Shown here one piece after another: positions 7,470 to 14,879 of a DNA stretch of 30,018 nt. A program made the translations under genes and the position numbers. A model generated the notes under the pieces. The model did not search any database, was not told the origin of the DNA, and saw nothing but the letters and a program-made list of their open reading frames with translations. Source of the DNA: DASRDS01 sp035569435 (GTDB lineage Bacteria > Gemmatimonadota > Gemmatimonadetes > Gemmatimonadales > Gemmatimonadaceae); assembly GCA_035569435.1 (NCBI GenBank), contig DATMNB010000246.1, positions 1 through 30,018 on the forward strand, written 5' to 3'. Every line of letters begins with the position of its first letter. The first letter of the stretch is position 1.

Positions 7470-8063
7470 ATGAAGCCAGAAAACCGACCACGACGGGGAG
7501 CCCCACCAAAGGGCGAAGTGAGCGCCCGCGAGCGGATCCTCGCCACGGCAAGCGACCTGTTCTATCGCGAGGGCATCCGCGCCATCGGCGTCGACACGGT
7601 TGTCGAGCAATCAGGCGTGTCGAAGACGAGCCTCTACCGCCTTTTTGCATCCAAGGACGCGTTGATCGCCGCCTTCGCTGCCGAACAGGATCGGCTGTTC
7701 TGGGCGTGGTGGGATCGCATTGAAGGGCAGCACGCGGATGATCCCCGCGCGTTGCTGGACGCGCTGCTCTCCGGGATCGCGAAGCGGATCGAGCGCCCGG
7801 CGTATCGCGGCTGTCCGTTCCTCAACCTGGCGACGGAGTTTCCCGACGACGCCCATCCCGGCCGGGTCGTCGCCCGGAACAACAAGGAGGAAATGCGGGG
7901 GAGGCTGGCGGCGATTCTTGGCAAACTCGGCCTCGGTGATCCCCACCGCGCCGCGTCTCAGCTGGCACTGATGATCAACGGTGCGTACGCCAGCGGCCTC
8001 GTGCTCGAACCTGATGGTCTCAGGGACGATCTGGTCGATGCCGCCGCGAAGTTACTGGTCTAG
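7470..8063 (+). CDS. TetR/AcrR-family transcriptional regulator
   Basis: A 197-residue TetR-type repressor starting at ATG 7470. The upstream in-frame extension to 7350 is only the antisense of the reductase gene. A basic N-terminal tail (MKPENRPRRGAPPKG) precedes the helix-turn-helix domain at about residues 17-62, including IGVDTVVEQSGVSKTSLYRLF. The C-terminal domain has RGCPFLNLATEFPD, a conserved patch with a cysteine seen in a common TetR subgroup. Its start codon lies 11 bases from the palindromic operator, so autoregulation along with control of the divergent MDR gene is expected. The inducer is unknown; the cysteine might sense electrophiles as in NemR, which is inference. Confidence 0.93.
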   Translation: MKPENRPRRGAPPKGEVSARERILATASDLFYREGIRAIGVDTVVEQSGVSKTSLYRLFASKDALIAAFAAEQDRLFWAWWDRIEGQHADDPRALLDALLSGIAKRIERPAYRGCPFLNLATEFPDDAHPGRVVARNNKEEMRGRLAAILGKLGLGDPHRAASQLALMINGAYASGLVLEPDGLRDDLVDAAAKLLV

Positions 8064-8131
8064 TGGTGTTTTGAGGTGGTGCGCCCACGTGATCCACGTT
8101 GCGTCTCCGGCCCGAGTACCGTCCGGATAGG

Positions 8132-10171
8132 ATGTCCCGTCGCATCCTCACCGGATTCCTGCTCGGCCTCCTCGTCCTGACCACCGCCGCGCTGATGCTC
8201 GCGCGGAGTGTCGCGATGCTCAGTGCCGAGCGCAAGCTCGCACAGGGGGCGCGCGGGGAGCTCGAGGCGCTCATCTCGTTCCTGGCAACGGCGGAGGGGG
8301 CGGAGACCGGCCAGCGGGGCTACCTGCTGACGGGCGATACAGCCTACCTGGCCCCGTATAATGACGCCCTGCGGACCATGGGTGATCGGGTTGCCAATCT
8401 CCAAGCGCTCACCGCGAATGACCCGGCCCAACGCGCGGCCGTGGCCGCGCTTCGTTCGCACGTCGACGTGAAGATGGCCGAACTGGCCGAGACGATCCGT
8501 CTACGCGCCCGATCGCCGCAGGCCGCCGTCGCCCTCATGCGGTCGGGGGTGGGACAGCGTGAGATGGCGCAGATTGTCGCGACCGTGGATTCACTCCGAC
8601 GGGAGGAGCGGCGCCGGCTCGACACGCATCTCCACGCGTACAGCAGCGGGGTTATCGCGCTGATGGTGCATCTCGCCATCGCCATCGGGCTGCAGTTCGT
8701 GCTGCTCGGCATCCTGCTCGTGCTCACCCGGCGCGACCAGGCGTTCCGGGCAGCGGCCACGGTCCGTCTGACGAACGAGCGCGAGTTTCTCCGGGCGTTG
8801 CTCGACAGCCTGTCCGAGGCCGTGGTCGCGACAGGCCAGGACGGTCTCGTGACGCTGAGCAACCACGCGTTCCGCGACCTGTTTGGGACGACTGTGCCGA
8901 CGTCCGCGCTGCCGCTGCTGCGCGCCGCGCGTGGGGAGCGTGTGGCTGGGGTGACGTTGGCCGGGGAGGCGACGGAATCGGGGACGCGCGACCTCATTGC
9001 GAACGGACAGCCGATCCTCGACGCGGCGGGCACGCCGGTCGGCGCGGTGGTCGCGTTCCGGGACACGACGCGGGAGTCGCTAGCCACCGCGGCACTTCAG
9101 GCGAGCGAGGAGCGGTTTCGTCGCCTGTCGGACGCCGCGACGGACGGCGTCGTCGTGTCTCGGGACGGCATCATTCTGGAAGTGAACGCCGCCTGGTGCC
9201 GGATGTGTGGCGTCAACGAGTCGACCCTGATCGGGATGCCGATCGTCCAGCTCGTGAGCGAGGAGGATCGGGAGGCGGTCGCGGGCATCCTGTGCGAGCA
9301 TCGCACCGTGACCTATGCGCTGCGCTGGCTGCGCCGGCATGGGACGCCATTCGACGGCGAGGTCACGGCGCGGCCGATCATGTATCGGGGCGCACCGGCC
9401 CAGATCCTGGTCATTCGCGACGTCACCGAGTGGACCCGCGTCAACCGTCTCAAGAGCGAGTTCGTCTCCACGGTGTCGCATGAGCTCCGAACGCCGTTGA
9501 CCTCGATCCACGGCGCGCTCACGCTCGTCGGGAGCGGTGCCGTGGGCGTCCTGTCGCCCAAGGTCGCACACCTGGTCACGATCGCCAGGAGTAATTGTGA
9601 GCGACTGGTGCGACTCATTAACGAGATGCTGGATCTGGAGAAGATCGAGGCGGGGAGGCTCGAGCTGCGGCCGATCCTGTTGGATCCGGCGGACGTGGTG
9701 CGGTCGACGGTGGACGGCATTCGAGCGATGGCGGAAGAGTATCGCATGAGGCTGGAGGAGCGGGTGGACGCGCCCCGGACGTTCGTCGGGGATCGCGATC
9801 GGATCATTCAGGTGCTCACCAATCTCGTCTCGAACGCGATCAAGTTTGCTCCACCAGACACCGTCGTTGCCATCGCGGCGACGTGCCAGACCGGGGAGGC
9901 GCAGGAGCGGGTGCGGTTCGCCGTCACCAACGAGGGGCCTGGTATTCAGCCCACCGACGTCGGGCGTCTGTTCACCCGGTTTCAGCAACTCGACGGATCA
10001 GACGCGCGACACCGGGGCGGCACGGGGCTTGGCCTGGCGATCAGCAAGGCGATCGTCGAGCAGCATGGCGGTGCGATCGGCGTCCATTCGGAGCCTGGTG
10101 TCGCAACGACCTTCTGGTTCGAGCTCCCCGCCACTCGGCCGACGGCGTCGCTCGCCGAACTGGTGCGCTAG
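8132..10171 (+). CDS. Membrane sensor histidine kinase with CHASE3 and two PAS domains
   Basis: A 679-residue sensor kinase from ATG 8132, preceded by GGATAG; the TTG-initiated extension from 8099 is not needed. The order is: transmembrane helix at about 4-27; a periplasmic CHASE3-type four-helix region at about 28-165 (including ETGQRGYLLTGD); second transmembrane helix at 172-200; PAS domain at about 217-315; second PAS at about 325-437; HisKA with phospho-acceptor H450 in STVSHELRTPL; and HATPase with N box LTNLVSNAIKFA, G1 NEGPGI and G2 GGTGLGLAISK. No receiver domain is attached, and no response regulator gene is in the window, so it is an orphan here. CHASE3 domains have no defined general ligand. 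Overlapping antisense frames are shadows. Confidence 0.95.
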   Translation: MSRRILTGFLLGLLVLTTAALMLARSVAMLSAERKLAQGARGELEALISFLATAEGAETGQRGYLLTGDTAYLAPYNDALRTMGDRVANLQALTANDPAQRAAVAALRSHVDVKMAELAETIRLRARSPQAAVALMRSGVGQREMAQIVATVDSLRREERRRLDTHLHAYSSGVIALMVHLAIAIGLQFVLLGILLVLTRRDQAFRAAATVRLTNEREFLRALLDSLSEAVVATGQDGLVTLSNHAFRDLFGTTVPTSALPLLRAARGERVAGVTLAGEATESGTRDLIANGQPILDAAGTPVGAVVAFRDTTRESLATAALQASEERFRRLSDAATDGVVVSRDGIILEVNAAWCRMCGVNESTLIGMPIVQLVSEEDREAVAGILCEHRTVTYALRWLRRHGTPFDGEVTARPIMYRGAPAQILVIRDVTEWTRVNRLKSEFVSTVSHELRTPLTSIHGALTLVGSGAVGVLSPKVAHLVTIARSNCERLVRLINEMLDLEKIEAGRLELRPILLDPADVVRSTVDGIRAMAEEYRMRLEERVDAPRTFVGDRDRIIQVLTNLVSNAIKFAPPDTVVAIAATCQTGEAQERVRFAVTNEGPGIQPTDVGRLFTRFQQLDGSDARHRGGTGLGLAISKAIVEQHGGAIGVHSEPGVATTFWFELPATRPTASLAELVR

Positions 10172-10211
10172 CGCGTCCTCCATCCGAGGGGGGTGTGTTC
10201 TCCTCAAAGGT

Positions 10212-10273
10212 CGGAGAAATAGATCGGTCGTCAGGCGTATGGCCGGCGACCGGTCGCCAGCGTACCATCTCCG
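10212..10273. repeat. Nested inverted repeat between the kinase and the Tat-protein gene
   Basis: A perfect 14-base palindrome (GGCGACCGGTCGCC, 10245-10258) is enclosed by a second inverted repeat, CGGAGA at 10212-10217 and TCTCCG at 10268-10273. The transcript could fold into a long imperfect stem. It lies 40 bases after the kinase stop and 23 before the next ATG. No U-run follows, so it is either a weak terminator for the kinase gene or a leader structure or operator of the downstream gene. Confidence 0.35.
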
Positions 10274-10296
10274 AATAGACCGCAAGGTGAGCAGTG

Positions 10297-10944
10297 ATGA
10301 CGACCAGAAGAGATTTTCTCGCAACCGGTATAGCGGCTGCGGCAACGGCGTCCGGATTCGGCATTGTCATGGCGGACGAAACGAGGCGAGCGGGAGGTTC
10401 CACGACTATGGGTGAGAAGGCGGAAGATCCAAGAATCACGCGGGCGCGTCTGTCCGGGCCTCCACAGGTCACCAAAGACGCGACTGTCGCTGAGTTGGGC
10501 GCCGGCGGCGTCATGACGGTCCTGGTCAAAGGGACGAACGAGTGGGTGTGTACGCCCGGCAACGAGAACAAGATCGGCGCTCCGCCGATGTGTATGAACC
10601 CCATGGGCATGCGGTGGATGATGGATGCCATGCAAGGCAAGCCCAAGCCCACCAATCCGGCGCCCGGCATGATTTACATGCTGTGCGGGGCAACGCAGCA
10701 CAGCAATACCGACCCGGCGGACCAAACCAGTCCCGCCATCCCGATCGGACCTCATTGGATGGTGACCTGGCCGTTCGATGCCGCGGAGTGTGGCCTTCCG
10801 ACCACCGTGCGCGACAAGGGGGCCTGGGTGATGTTTGCGGGAACGCCGTACGCGTACTTGCACGTCTGCGGCACGCCCTGGGACGGTAATGAATACCACG
10901 AGGGGGATAAAGCCGTGTGGACCATGCGCTACGCGCGCCCGTGA
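10297..10944 (+). CDS. Tat-exported conserved protein of unknown function
   Basis: A 215-residue protein from ATG 10297, with AAGGTGAG about 6 bases upstream; a GTG one codon earlier is less likely. The N terminus is a twin-arginine signal (TTRRDFLATGIAAAATASGF), predicting export of a folded, possibly cofactor-bearing protein. After a short linker the mature part contains TVLVKGTNEWVCTPGNEN, a Met-rich PPMCMNPMGMRWMMDAM, PGMIYMLCGATQHSN, IGPHWMVTWPFDA and TPYAYLHVCGTPW. The recurrent Cys, Met, His and Trp residues are striking. I recall similar conserved hypothetical proteins in soil bacteria, but I know no function or family name. It stands alone between the kinase gene and the SYLF gene. 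Confidence 0.85.
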   Translation: MTTRRDFLATGIAAAATASGFGIVMADETRRAGGSTTMGEKAEDPRITRARLSGPPQVTKDATVAELGAGGVMTVLVKGTNEWVCTPGNENKIGAPPMCMNPMGMRWMMDAMQGKPKPTNPAPGMIYMLCGATQHSNTDPADQTSPAIPIGPHWMVTWPFDAAECGLPTTVRDKGAWVMFAGTPYAYLHVCGTPWDGNEYHEGDKAVWTMRYARP

Positions 10945-11030
10945 TGAGTTGAGGTCGCGCGAGAGGGCCCTAACGACTGGGCGCGGTTCGTGCGTTGCTG
11001 GTATGCAACACTACTCATCCGAGGTCTTTC

Positions 11031-11567
11031 ATGCGTTCATGGTTTCTCCTTGCCGCGCTGGTGCCACTGGCCAGGGCGCCCACTGTTGCATCGCGCGTCG
11101 TGTCGCGCGACCTCAATGCCGATGTGCATCAGACGATTGCACACGTGAAGCTGACCGATCCAGGGCTGCAGAAGTTTTTCGATAACTCCGCCGGATACGC
11201 AGTGTTCCCTGGGATCACGAAGGGCGCGATCGGAGTGGGGGCGGCCCACGGTGACGGTGAGGTCATTGTGCACGGGGGCGCTGTGGGTACTTGTTCGATG
11301 ACACAGGTCAACATCGGCCTGCAGCTCGGCGGTCAGCAGTACTCGGAGATCATTTTCTTCGAGACGCGAGACGCTCTCGAGTCGTTCAAAGCTGGACATT
11401 TCACGTTTGACGCCCAGGCGAGCGCCGTCGCCGTCGCGTCGGGTGCGTCGGCCAACGCAACGTACCGCAGTGCGGTCGCCGTGTTTACGCAGGCCAAGGG
11501 TGGCCTCATGTACGAGGCCAGCATCGGCGGTCAAAAATTCGGCTACAAGCCCATCGGCGCGACCTGA
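11031..11567 (+). CDS. Secreted SYLF (Ysc84-type) lipid-binding domain protein
   Basis: A 178-residue protein from ATG 11031, preceded by GAGG at about 6 bases; a TTG-started form from 10995 would hide the signal peptide and is rejected. The first 16-20 residues (MRSWFLLAALVPLARA) form a Sec signal. The mature protein is a SYLF domain: FFDNSAGYAVFPGITKGAIGVGAAHGDGEV, then TCSMTQVNIGLQLGGQQYSEIIFF, ending GGLMYEASIGGQKFGYKP. Eukaryotic SYLF domains bind phosphoinositides and membranes; the bacterial secreted members are of unknown role and probably periplasmic or envelope-associated. The length is normal for the family. It appears monocistronic, about 86 bases after the Tat-protein gene and 56 before the STAS-like gene. 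Confidence 0.92.
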   Translation: MRSWFLLAALVPLARAPTVASRVVSRDLNADVHQTIAHVKLTDPGLQKFFDNSAGYAVFPGITKGAIGVGAAHGDGEVIVHGGAVGTCSMTQVNIGLQLGGQQYSEIIFFETRDALESFKAGHFTFDAQASAVAVASGASANATYRSAVAVFTQAKGGLMYEASIGGQKFGYKPIGAT

Positions 11568-11623
11568 CCGACGACATGCGTTTTCTAGTGTGACACCGTT
11601 TAGGGGTCGCGCGTCGGTTTGGC

Positions 11624-11995
11624 ATGACAGAGCGACTGCGCCGGGTTACGCATCGTGGGTGCACGATCCTGTACACCGACTACTCGAATTTCACCGACTG
11701 GAAGGACTGGAAGTCGTTGATCGACGCCGAGCGGGTGCTCATGTCGGCGGAGCCGCTCGGGTCCGTGCGCGCGATCGCCGTGTTTTCCGGCTCGCGCTTC
11801 TCGTCCGAGGTGGTCGACGCGATCAAGCAGCTCGCCGTGAGCAACCGCCCGCACATGAAAGCGAGCGCGCTGGTCGGGATGAGCGATCTCCAGCGGTCAG
11901 TGTTCCTCAAGGGCATCGAGCGCACGTCGGACCGGACGTTTGGGCTGTTTGACACGGTCGACGAGGCCCTCGACTGGCTCGCGTCTCAGGCCTGA
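11624..11995 (+). CDS. Small SpoIIAA/STAS-like cytoplasmic protein
   Basis: A 123-residue protein from ATG 11624, with no clear Shine-Dalgarno sequence. It has the alternating strand-helix layout of SpoIIAA-like (STAS/SEC14-type) proteins: TILYTDYSNFTDWKDWKSLI, SVRAIAVFSGSRFSSEVVDAIK, HMKASALVGMSDLQRSVFLKGIE, then FGLFDTVDEALDWL. The ending resembles proteins in which an effector domain reports a status change, but I see no anti-sigma-factor gene beside it. No signal peptide or membrane segment is present. It converges on the DNA glycosylase gene with 9 bases between stops. Fold assignment is moderate; function is unknown. Confidence 0.8.
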   Translation: MTERLRRVTHRGCTILYTDYSNFTDWKDWKSLIDAERVLMSAEPLGSVRAIAVFSGSRFSSEVVDAIKQLAVSNRPHMKASALVGMSDLQRSVFLKGIERTSDRTFGLFDTVDEALDWLASQA

Positions 11996-12004
11996 TCCTG
12001 GCGC

Positions 12005-12652
12005 TCATTGTAGTTTGACGCGCACGGGGCGCCGGGCGGCGCGATAGTAGGCCCACCAGAGGTGGGCCGCGGCGCCGCGAAGGGGGCGCCAAGGGTCCGC
12101 GAGATCCGTCGTCTCTTTGGTCGTGGGCCTCGACTCGAGGCCCAAGCCGAGTCGGATCCCTTCCTGAATGCCGATGTCGGCCGCGGGCCAGGCGTCGCTG
12201 TGGCCCAAGCAGAAGAGGAGATAGACGTCGGCGGTCCATGGCCCGACGCCATGCAGCGCGGTCAGCACGGCGTGTGCCTGGTCGGCGTCGAGGTCGGCGA
12301 GGGCATCGAGGTCGAGGCGCTTCGCGCGAAGCTCGGTCGCGATACTCTTGAGCGCTTTGATCTTGGCTGCTGACAATCCGAGCTTGGCGAGTCGTGTCGT
12401 GGTCGCGCGTCGAATAGCGTCGGGTGCAAACGGATCGAAGGCCTGGGACAGGCGATTCCAGATCGCGGTCGCGCTCGCGGTCGACAGCTGCTGGCCCACG
12501 ATGATCTGGGCGAGGCCCGCGAAGCCCGGGGGGCGGCGGCGCAGCGTGGGCATGCTGGCCGTGGCCAACACCTCACGAAGGCGGGGATCTTGCCGCGCCA
12601 ACGTGGTGATGGCGCGTTCGAGATCTGCTTGCGTGCGCAAGTATGTGGGCAC
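12005..12652 (-). CDS. DNA-3-methyladenine glycosylase II family protein (AlkA-like)
   Basis: A 215-residue HhH-GPD base-excision glycosylase that would remove alkylated purines from DNA. The start is GTG at 12652, giving MPTYLRTQADLERAI, where the family domain normally begins. The core contains IIVGQQLSTASATAIWNRL, the helix-hairpin-helix LHGVGPWTADVYLLF and WPAADIGIQEG, whose aspartate fits the catalytic position. It lacks the N-terminal TATA-binding-like domain of E. coli AlkA, as many stand-alone bacterial homologs do. No good ribosome-binding site is seen. It is a single gene on the minus strand, and the 286-base region upstream (12653-12938) is shared with the divergent hydrolase operon. 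Confidence 0.92.
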   Translation of the reverse strand: MPTYLRTQADLERAITTLARQDPRLREVLATASMPTLRRRPPGFAGLAQIIVGQQLSTASATAIWNRLSQAFDPFAPDAIRRATTTRLAKLGLSAAKIKALKSIATELRAKRLDLDALADLDADQAHAVLTALHGVGPWTADVYLLFCLGHSDAWPAADIGIQEGIRLGLGLESRPTTKETTDLADPWRPLRGAAAHLWWAYYRAARRPVRVKLQ

Positions 12653-12938
12653 GGGAGAAAATTACTCGCGCACGGACGGGGCGGCGCCATGGCACAGCAC
12701 GTCTCGCCCCGGACTCTCGTCGCGACGGAGCACCGTCAGTGTTGGATATCCGGTGACCGAGATTCGTCACCACTGCCTGACGATGCGTCAGGCGCGTGTC
12801 GGAGCGATGATCTAGCGCCGGAACAACTTAGCGTCCCGCGGGTCGCTCGGACCGAGCGTGGATTGTGCTGGCGTGTCAGTTGCTCAAGCGATCTGACATC
12901 GGTTGTCCCGCCAGTGCCGCCGCTCACTCGGAGACGCT
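12653..12938. promoter_or_regulatory. Palindrome-rich divergent regulatory region
   Basis: This is the longest gene-free stretch. I see no convincing gene in it; overlapping open frames lack start signals and family resemblance. It holds four inverted repeats: GGTGAC/GTCACC at 12752-12757 and 12766-12771; GCCTGACG/CGTCAGGC at 12775-12793 with a 3-base loop; CGCTCGG-A-CCGAGCG at 12844-12858; and TGTCAG/CTGACA at 12874-12879 and 12893-12898. It must contain promoters for the divergent glycosylase and hydrolase genes. No clear -35/-10 pair stands out. Confidence 0.45.
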
Positions 12939-13835
12939 ATGAAGAACATGACAGAACTCGAGCCGCCCCCCACGGCCGTCCAGCGCGTCGACGCCGATGG
13001 CGTGCGCGTCTTCTACCGCGCGGCCGGTGATCCAGCCGCCCCGGCCGTGCTCCTACTCCATGGGTTCCCAAGCTCCTCGTTCATGTTCCGGGAACTCATC
13101 CCGCGGCTCGCCACGCGGTACCGCGTGATCGCGCCCTACCTGCCGGGCTTCGGGTTTACCGAGGTGCCGACCGGCCGACACTATGCGTACTCGTTTGGTG
13201 GGTTGGCGATGACGATCGATGCCTTCACCCAGGCGCTCGGCCTCGACCGGTATGCGCTCTATGTGTTCGACTACGGAGCACCAACGGGCTTCCGGCTAGC
13301 CATGGGCCACCCCGAGCGGATCACGGCCATCGTGTCACAGAACGGGAACGCCTATCAGGAAGGCCTCAGCGACGCGTGGAACCCGATCCGGCAGTACTGG
13401 GCGGCGCCCACGCGTGAACACCGGGAGGCGATCCGGAACAGCCTGCTGACGTTCGATGGCACGCGGTGGCAGTACACACACGGCGTCCCCAACCCCGATG
13501 CCGTAGCGCCGGAGTCGTACACGCTCGACGCCGTGCTCCTGGAGCGTCCGGGGAACAAGGAGATCCAGCTCGATCTATTCCTCGACTACGCGTCGAACGT
13601 GAAGCTGTACCCGGAGTTTCAAGAGTACTTCCGCCAGTCGCAGCCGCCGTTCCTGGCCATCTGGGGGCGGAACGATCCCTTTTTCCTGCCCGCGGGCGCC
13701 GAGGCGTTTCGGAAGGACATCCCGAACGCTCGGATCCAGTTCCTCGATACCGGGCATTTCGCCCTCGAGACGCACGTGATGGAGATCGCCGGGGCCATGA
13801 CGGACTTCCTTGACGCATCTCGGAGAAGGCAATGA
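12939..13835 (+). CDS. Epoxide-hydrolase-like alpha/beta hydrolase
   Basis: A 298-residue enzyme from ATG 12939, with GGAGA shortly upstream; an open frame from 12903 is an extension without support. The oxyanion motif HGFP lies in LLLHGFPSSSFMFREL. The nucleophile position holds D111 in YVFDYGAPTG, which places it with the Asp-nucleophile epoxide hydrolases and dehalogenases rather than Ser esterases. D246 (GRNDPFF) and H273 (TGHFALE) complete the triad. The cap region includes several Tyr residues that could protonate an epoxide, though I cannot assign the exact pair. It has no signal peptide, so it acts in the cytoplasm. It is the first gene of a five-gene operon; its stop overlaps the next start as ATGA. 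Confidence 0.9.
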   Translation: MKNMTELEPPPTAVQRVDADGVRVFYRAAGDPAAPAVLLLHGFPSSSFMFRELIPRLATRYRVIAPYLPGFGFTEVPTGRHYAYSFGGLAMTIDAFTQALGLDRYALYVFDYGAPTGFRLAMGHPERITAIVSQNGNAYQEGLSDAWNPIRQYWAAPTREHREAIRNSLLTFDGTRWQYTHGVPNPDAVAPESYTLDAVLLERPGNKEIQLDLFLDYASNVKLYPEFQEYFRQSQPPFLAIWGRNDPFFLPAGAEAFRKDIPNARIQFLDTGHFALETHVMEIAGAMTDFLDASRRRQ

Positions 13836-14641
13836 AGAACACCGACACCGTGGACCGTCGGACCGTGGTCGGTGCCCTGACCGCCGCCTCGCTCGGGCTT
13901 GTGTTGGAGGGCGTGGTGCCCCGCGTCGCACGGGCTCTGCCGCCGAACGGCACCATCGTGCTCGTGCATGGGGCGTGGGCGGACGGATCCAACTGGCAGC
14001 GCGTTATTAATCCGCTCGAGCGACAGGGGCTGAAGGTGATCTGCGCGCCGATCCCGCTCACGACGTTGAGTGACGATATTGCCGCGTTGCAGCGCACGCT
14101 CGAGCGCACGACCGGCCCCGTCGTCCTCGTGGGACACGCGTACGCTGGCGGCGTGATCGGCGCCATCCATGACGACCGCGTGAAATCCCTTGTCTATGTC
14201 GCCGCGCTAGCGCCGGCGGAAGGCGAGACCGTCGCCGACGTTTTCTATAAGGATCCCAAGCCCCCGCAGTCACCCAAGCTGGCGCCCGACGCGCACGGCT
14301 TCATCTGGATGCCAGACGACGGGGTACGGAATGCTCTGGCCCAGAACGCATCGGCCGAGGAAAAACACATCGCCGCCGCCGTGCAGCGCCCGATCGCGGT
14401 GCAGTGCATTCAGGAGAAGGCTCCAGCGCCGGCATGGCCGGGCAAGCCGGTGTGGTTTCTCGTCGCCGAAGAGGACCGTATGATCAATCCCAAAACGCAA
14501 CGGTTCATGGCCGGTCGGATGAGCGCCAAGGTCCGATCGCTGCGCGTCGACCACTCGCCTCAGATTAGCGCACCGACCCACGTCGTCGATGTGATCATGG
14601 AGGCCGCGCGGGCGACGCTCCCGCAAGGGGTGGGCGCGTGA
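13832..14641 (+). CDS. Tat-exported alpha/beta-hydrolase-fold protein lacking the nucleophile serine
   Basis: A 269-residue alpha/beta-hydrolase-fold protein with a twin-arginine-like leader (VDRRTVVGALTAASLGLVL) and likely cleavage near residue 35. The fold begins with TIVLVHGAWADGSNW. The nucleophile elbow, normally GHSYGG, reads GHAYAGG: the serine is replaced by A103, confirmed in the DNA as CAC GCG TAC GCT. D215 (EEDRMINP) and H241 (VDHSPQIS) of the triad are present. I recall other members of this family with GHAYAG, so this is probably a conserved subfamily rather than a mutation. Chemistry that does not need a covalent acyl intermediate, such as lyase activity or binding, is plausible. 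It starts inside the ATGA overlap with the epoxide-hydrolase-like gene and ends in a GTGA overlap with the next frame. Confidence 0.9.
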   Translation: MKNTDTVDRRTVVGALTAASLGLVLEGVVPRVARALPPNGTIVLVHGAWADGSNWQRVINPLERQGLKVICAPIPLTTLSDDIAALQRTLERTTGPVVLVGHAYAGGVIGAIHDDRVKSLVYVAALAPAEGETVADVFYKDPKPPQSPKLAPDAHGFIWMPDDGVRNALAQNASAEEKHIAAAVQRPIAVQCIQEKAPAPAWPGKPVWFLVAEEDRMINPKTQRFMAGRMSAKVRSLRVDHSPQISAPTHVVDVIMEAARATLPQGVGA

Positions 14642-14859
14642 CGACGCCACGGGCCGGCCTGCGTCCATCCGGCACCTTTCAGGTTGAGGTGTCGGCCAAC
14701 ACCATCTTCGGGCGCCGCTATGGAACGGGGCCGGCTGTCCTCATGGTGCACGGGTTTCCGCGCACCAGCCTGATGTGGCGATTCGTGGCGCCGAAGCTCG
14801 CCGAGCGTCATACCGTGATTTGCACCGCGGCGCTCCTGACGCAGTTCCTCGCCACGTAG
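14638..14859 (+). pseudogene. Internally deleted haloacetate-dehalogenase-like alpha/beta hydrolase remnant
   Basis: A 73-codon frame starting at GTG 14638 in a GTGA overlap. Residues 14-62 match the start of fluoroacetate-dehalogenase-like hydrolases: VSANTIFGRRYGTGPAVLMVHGFPRTSLMWRF and APKLAERHTVIC, with the oxyanion HGFP. Intact members continue for about 230 more residues with DLRGYG, the nucleophile Asp and the His. Here the sequence jumps directly to TAALLTQFLAT, which looks like the extreme C terminus of the same family, and stops. This suggests an in-frame internal deletion that kept both ends. All catalytic residues are missing. The frame may persist because translation through it couples to the downstream DUF417 gene, whose ATG follows 20 bases later. 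A genuine short protein is possible but less likely. Confidence 0.75.
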
Positions 14860-14879
14860 CGCTCGAAAGGAGGCATCGC

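Noticed and set aside
12653..12938. Small gene between the AlkA-like gene and the hydrolase operon
   Set aside because: Open frames exist but none has a ribosome-binding site, family resemblance or composition distinct from shadow frames.
14638..14859. Intact small alpha/beta-hydrolase or domain protein
   Set aside because: The frame ends right after the first conserved block, and no downstream frame supplies the nucleophile, cap or histidine before the DUF417 gene.
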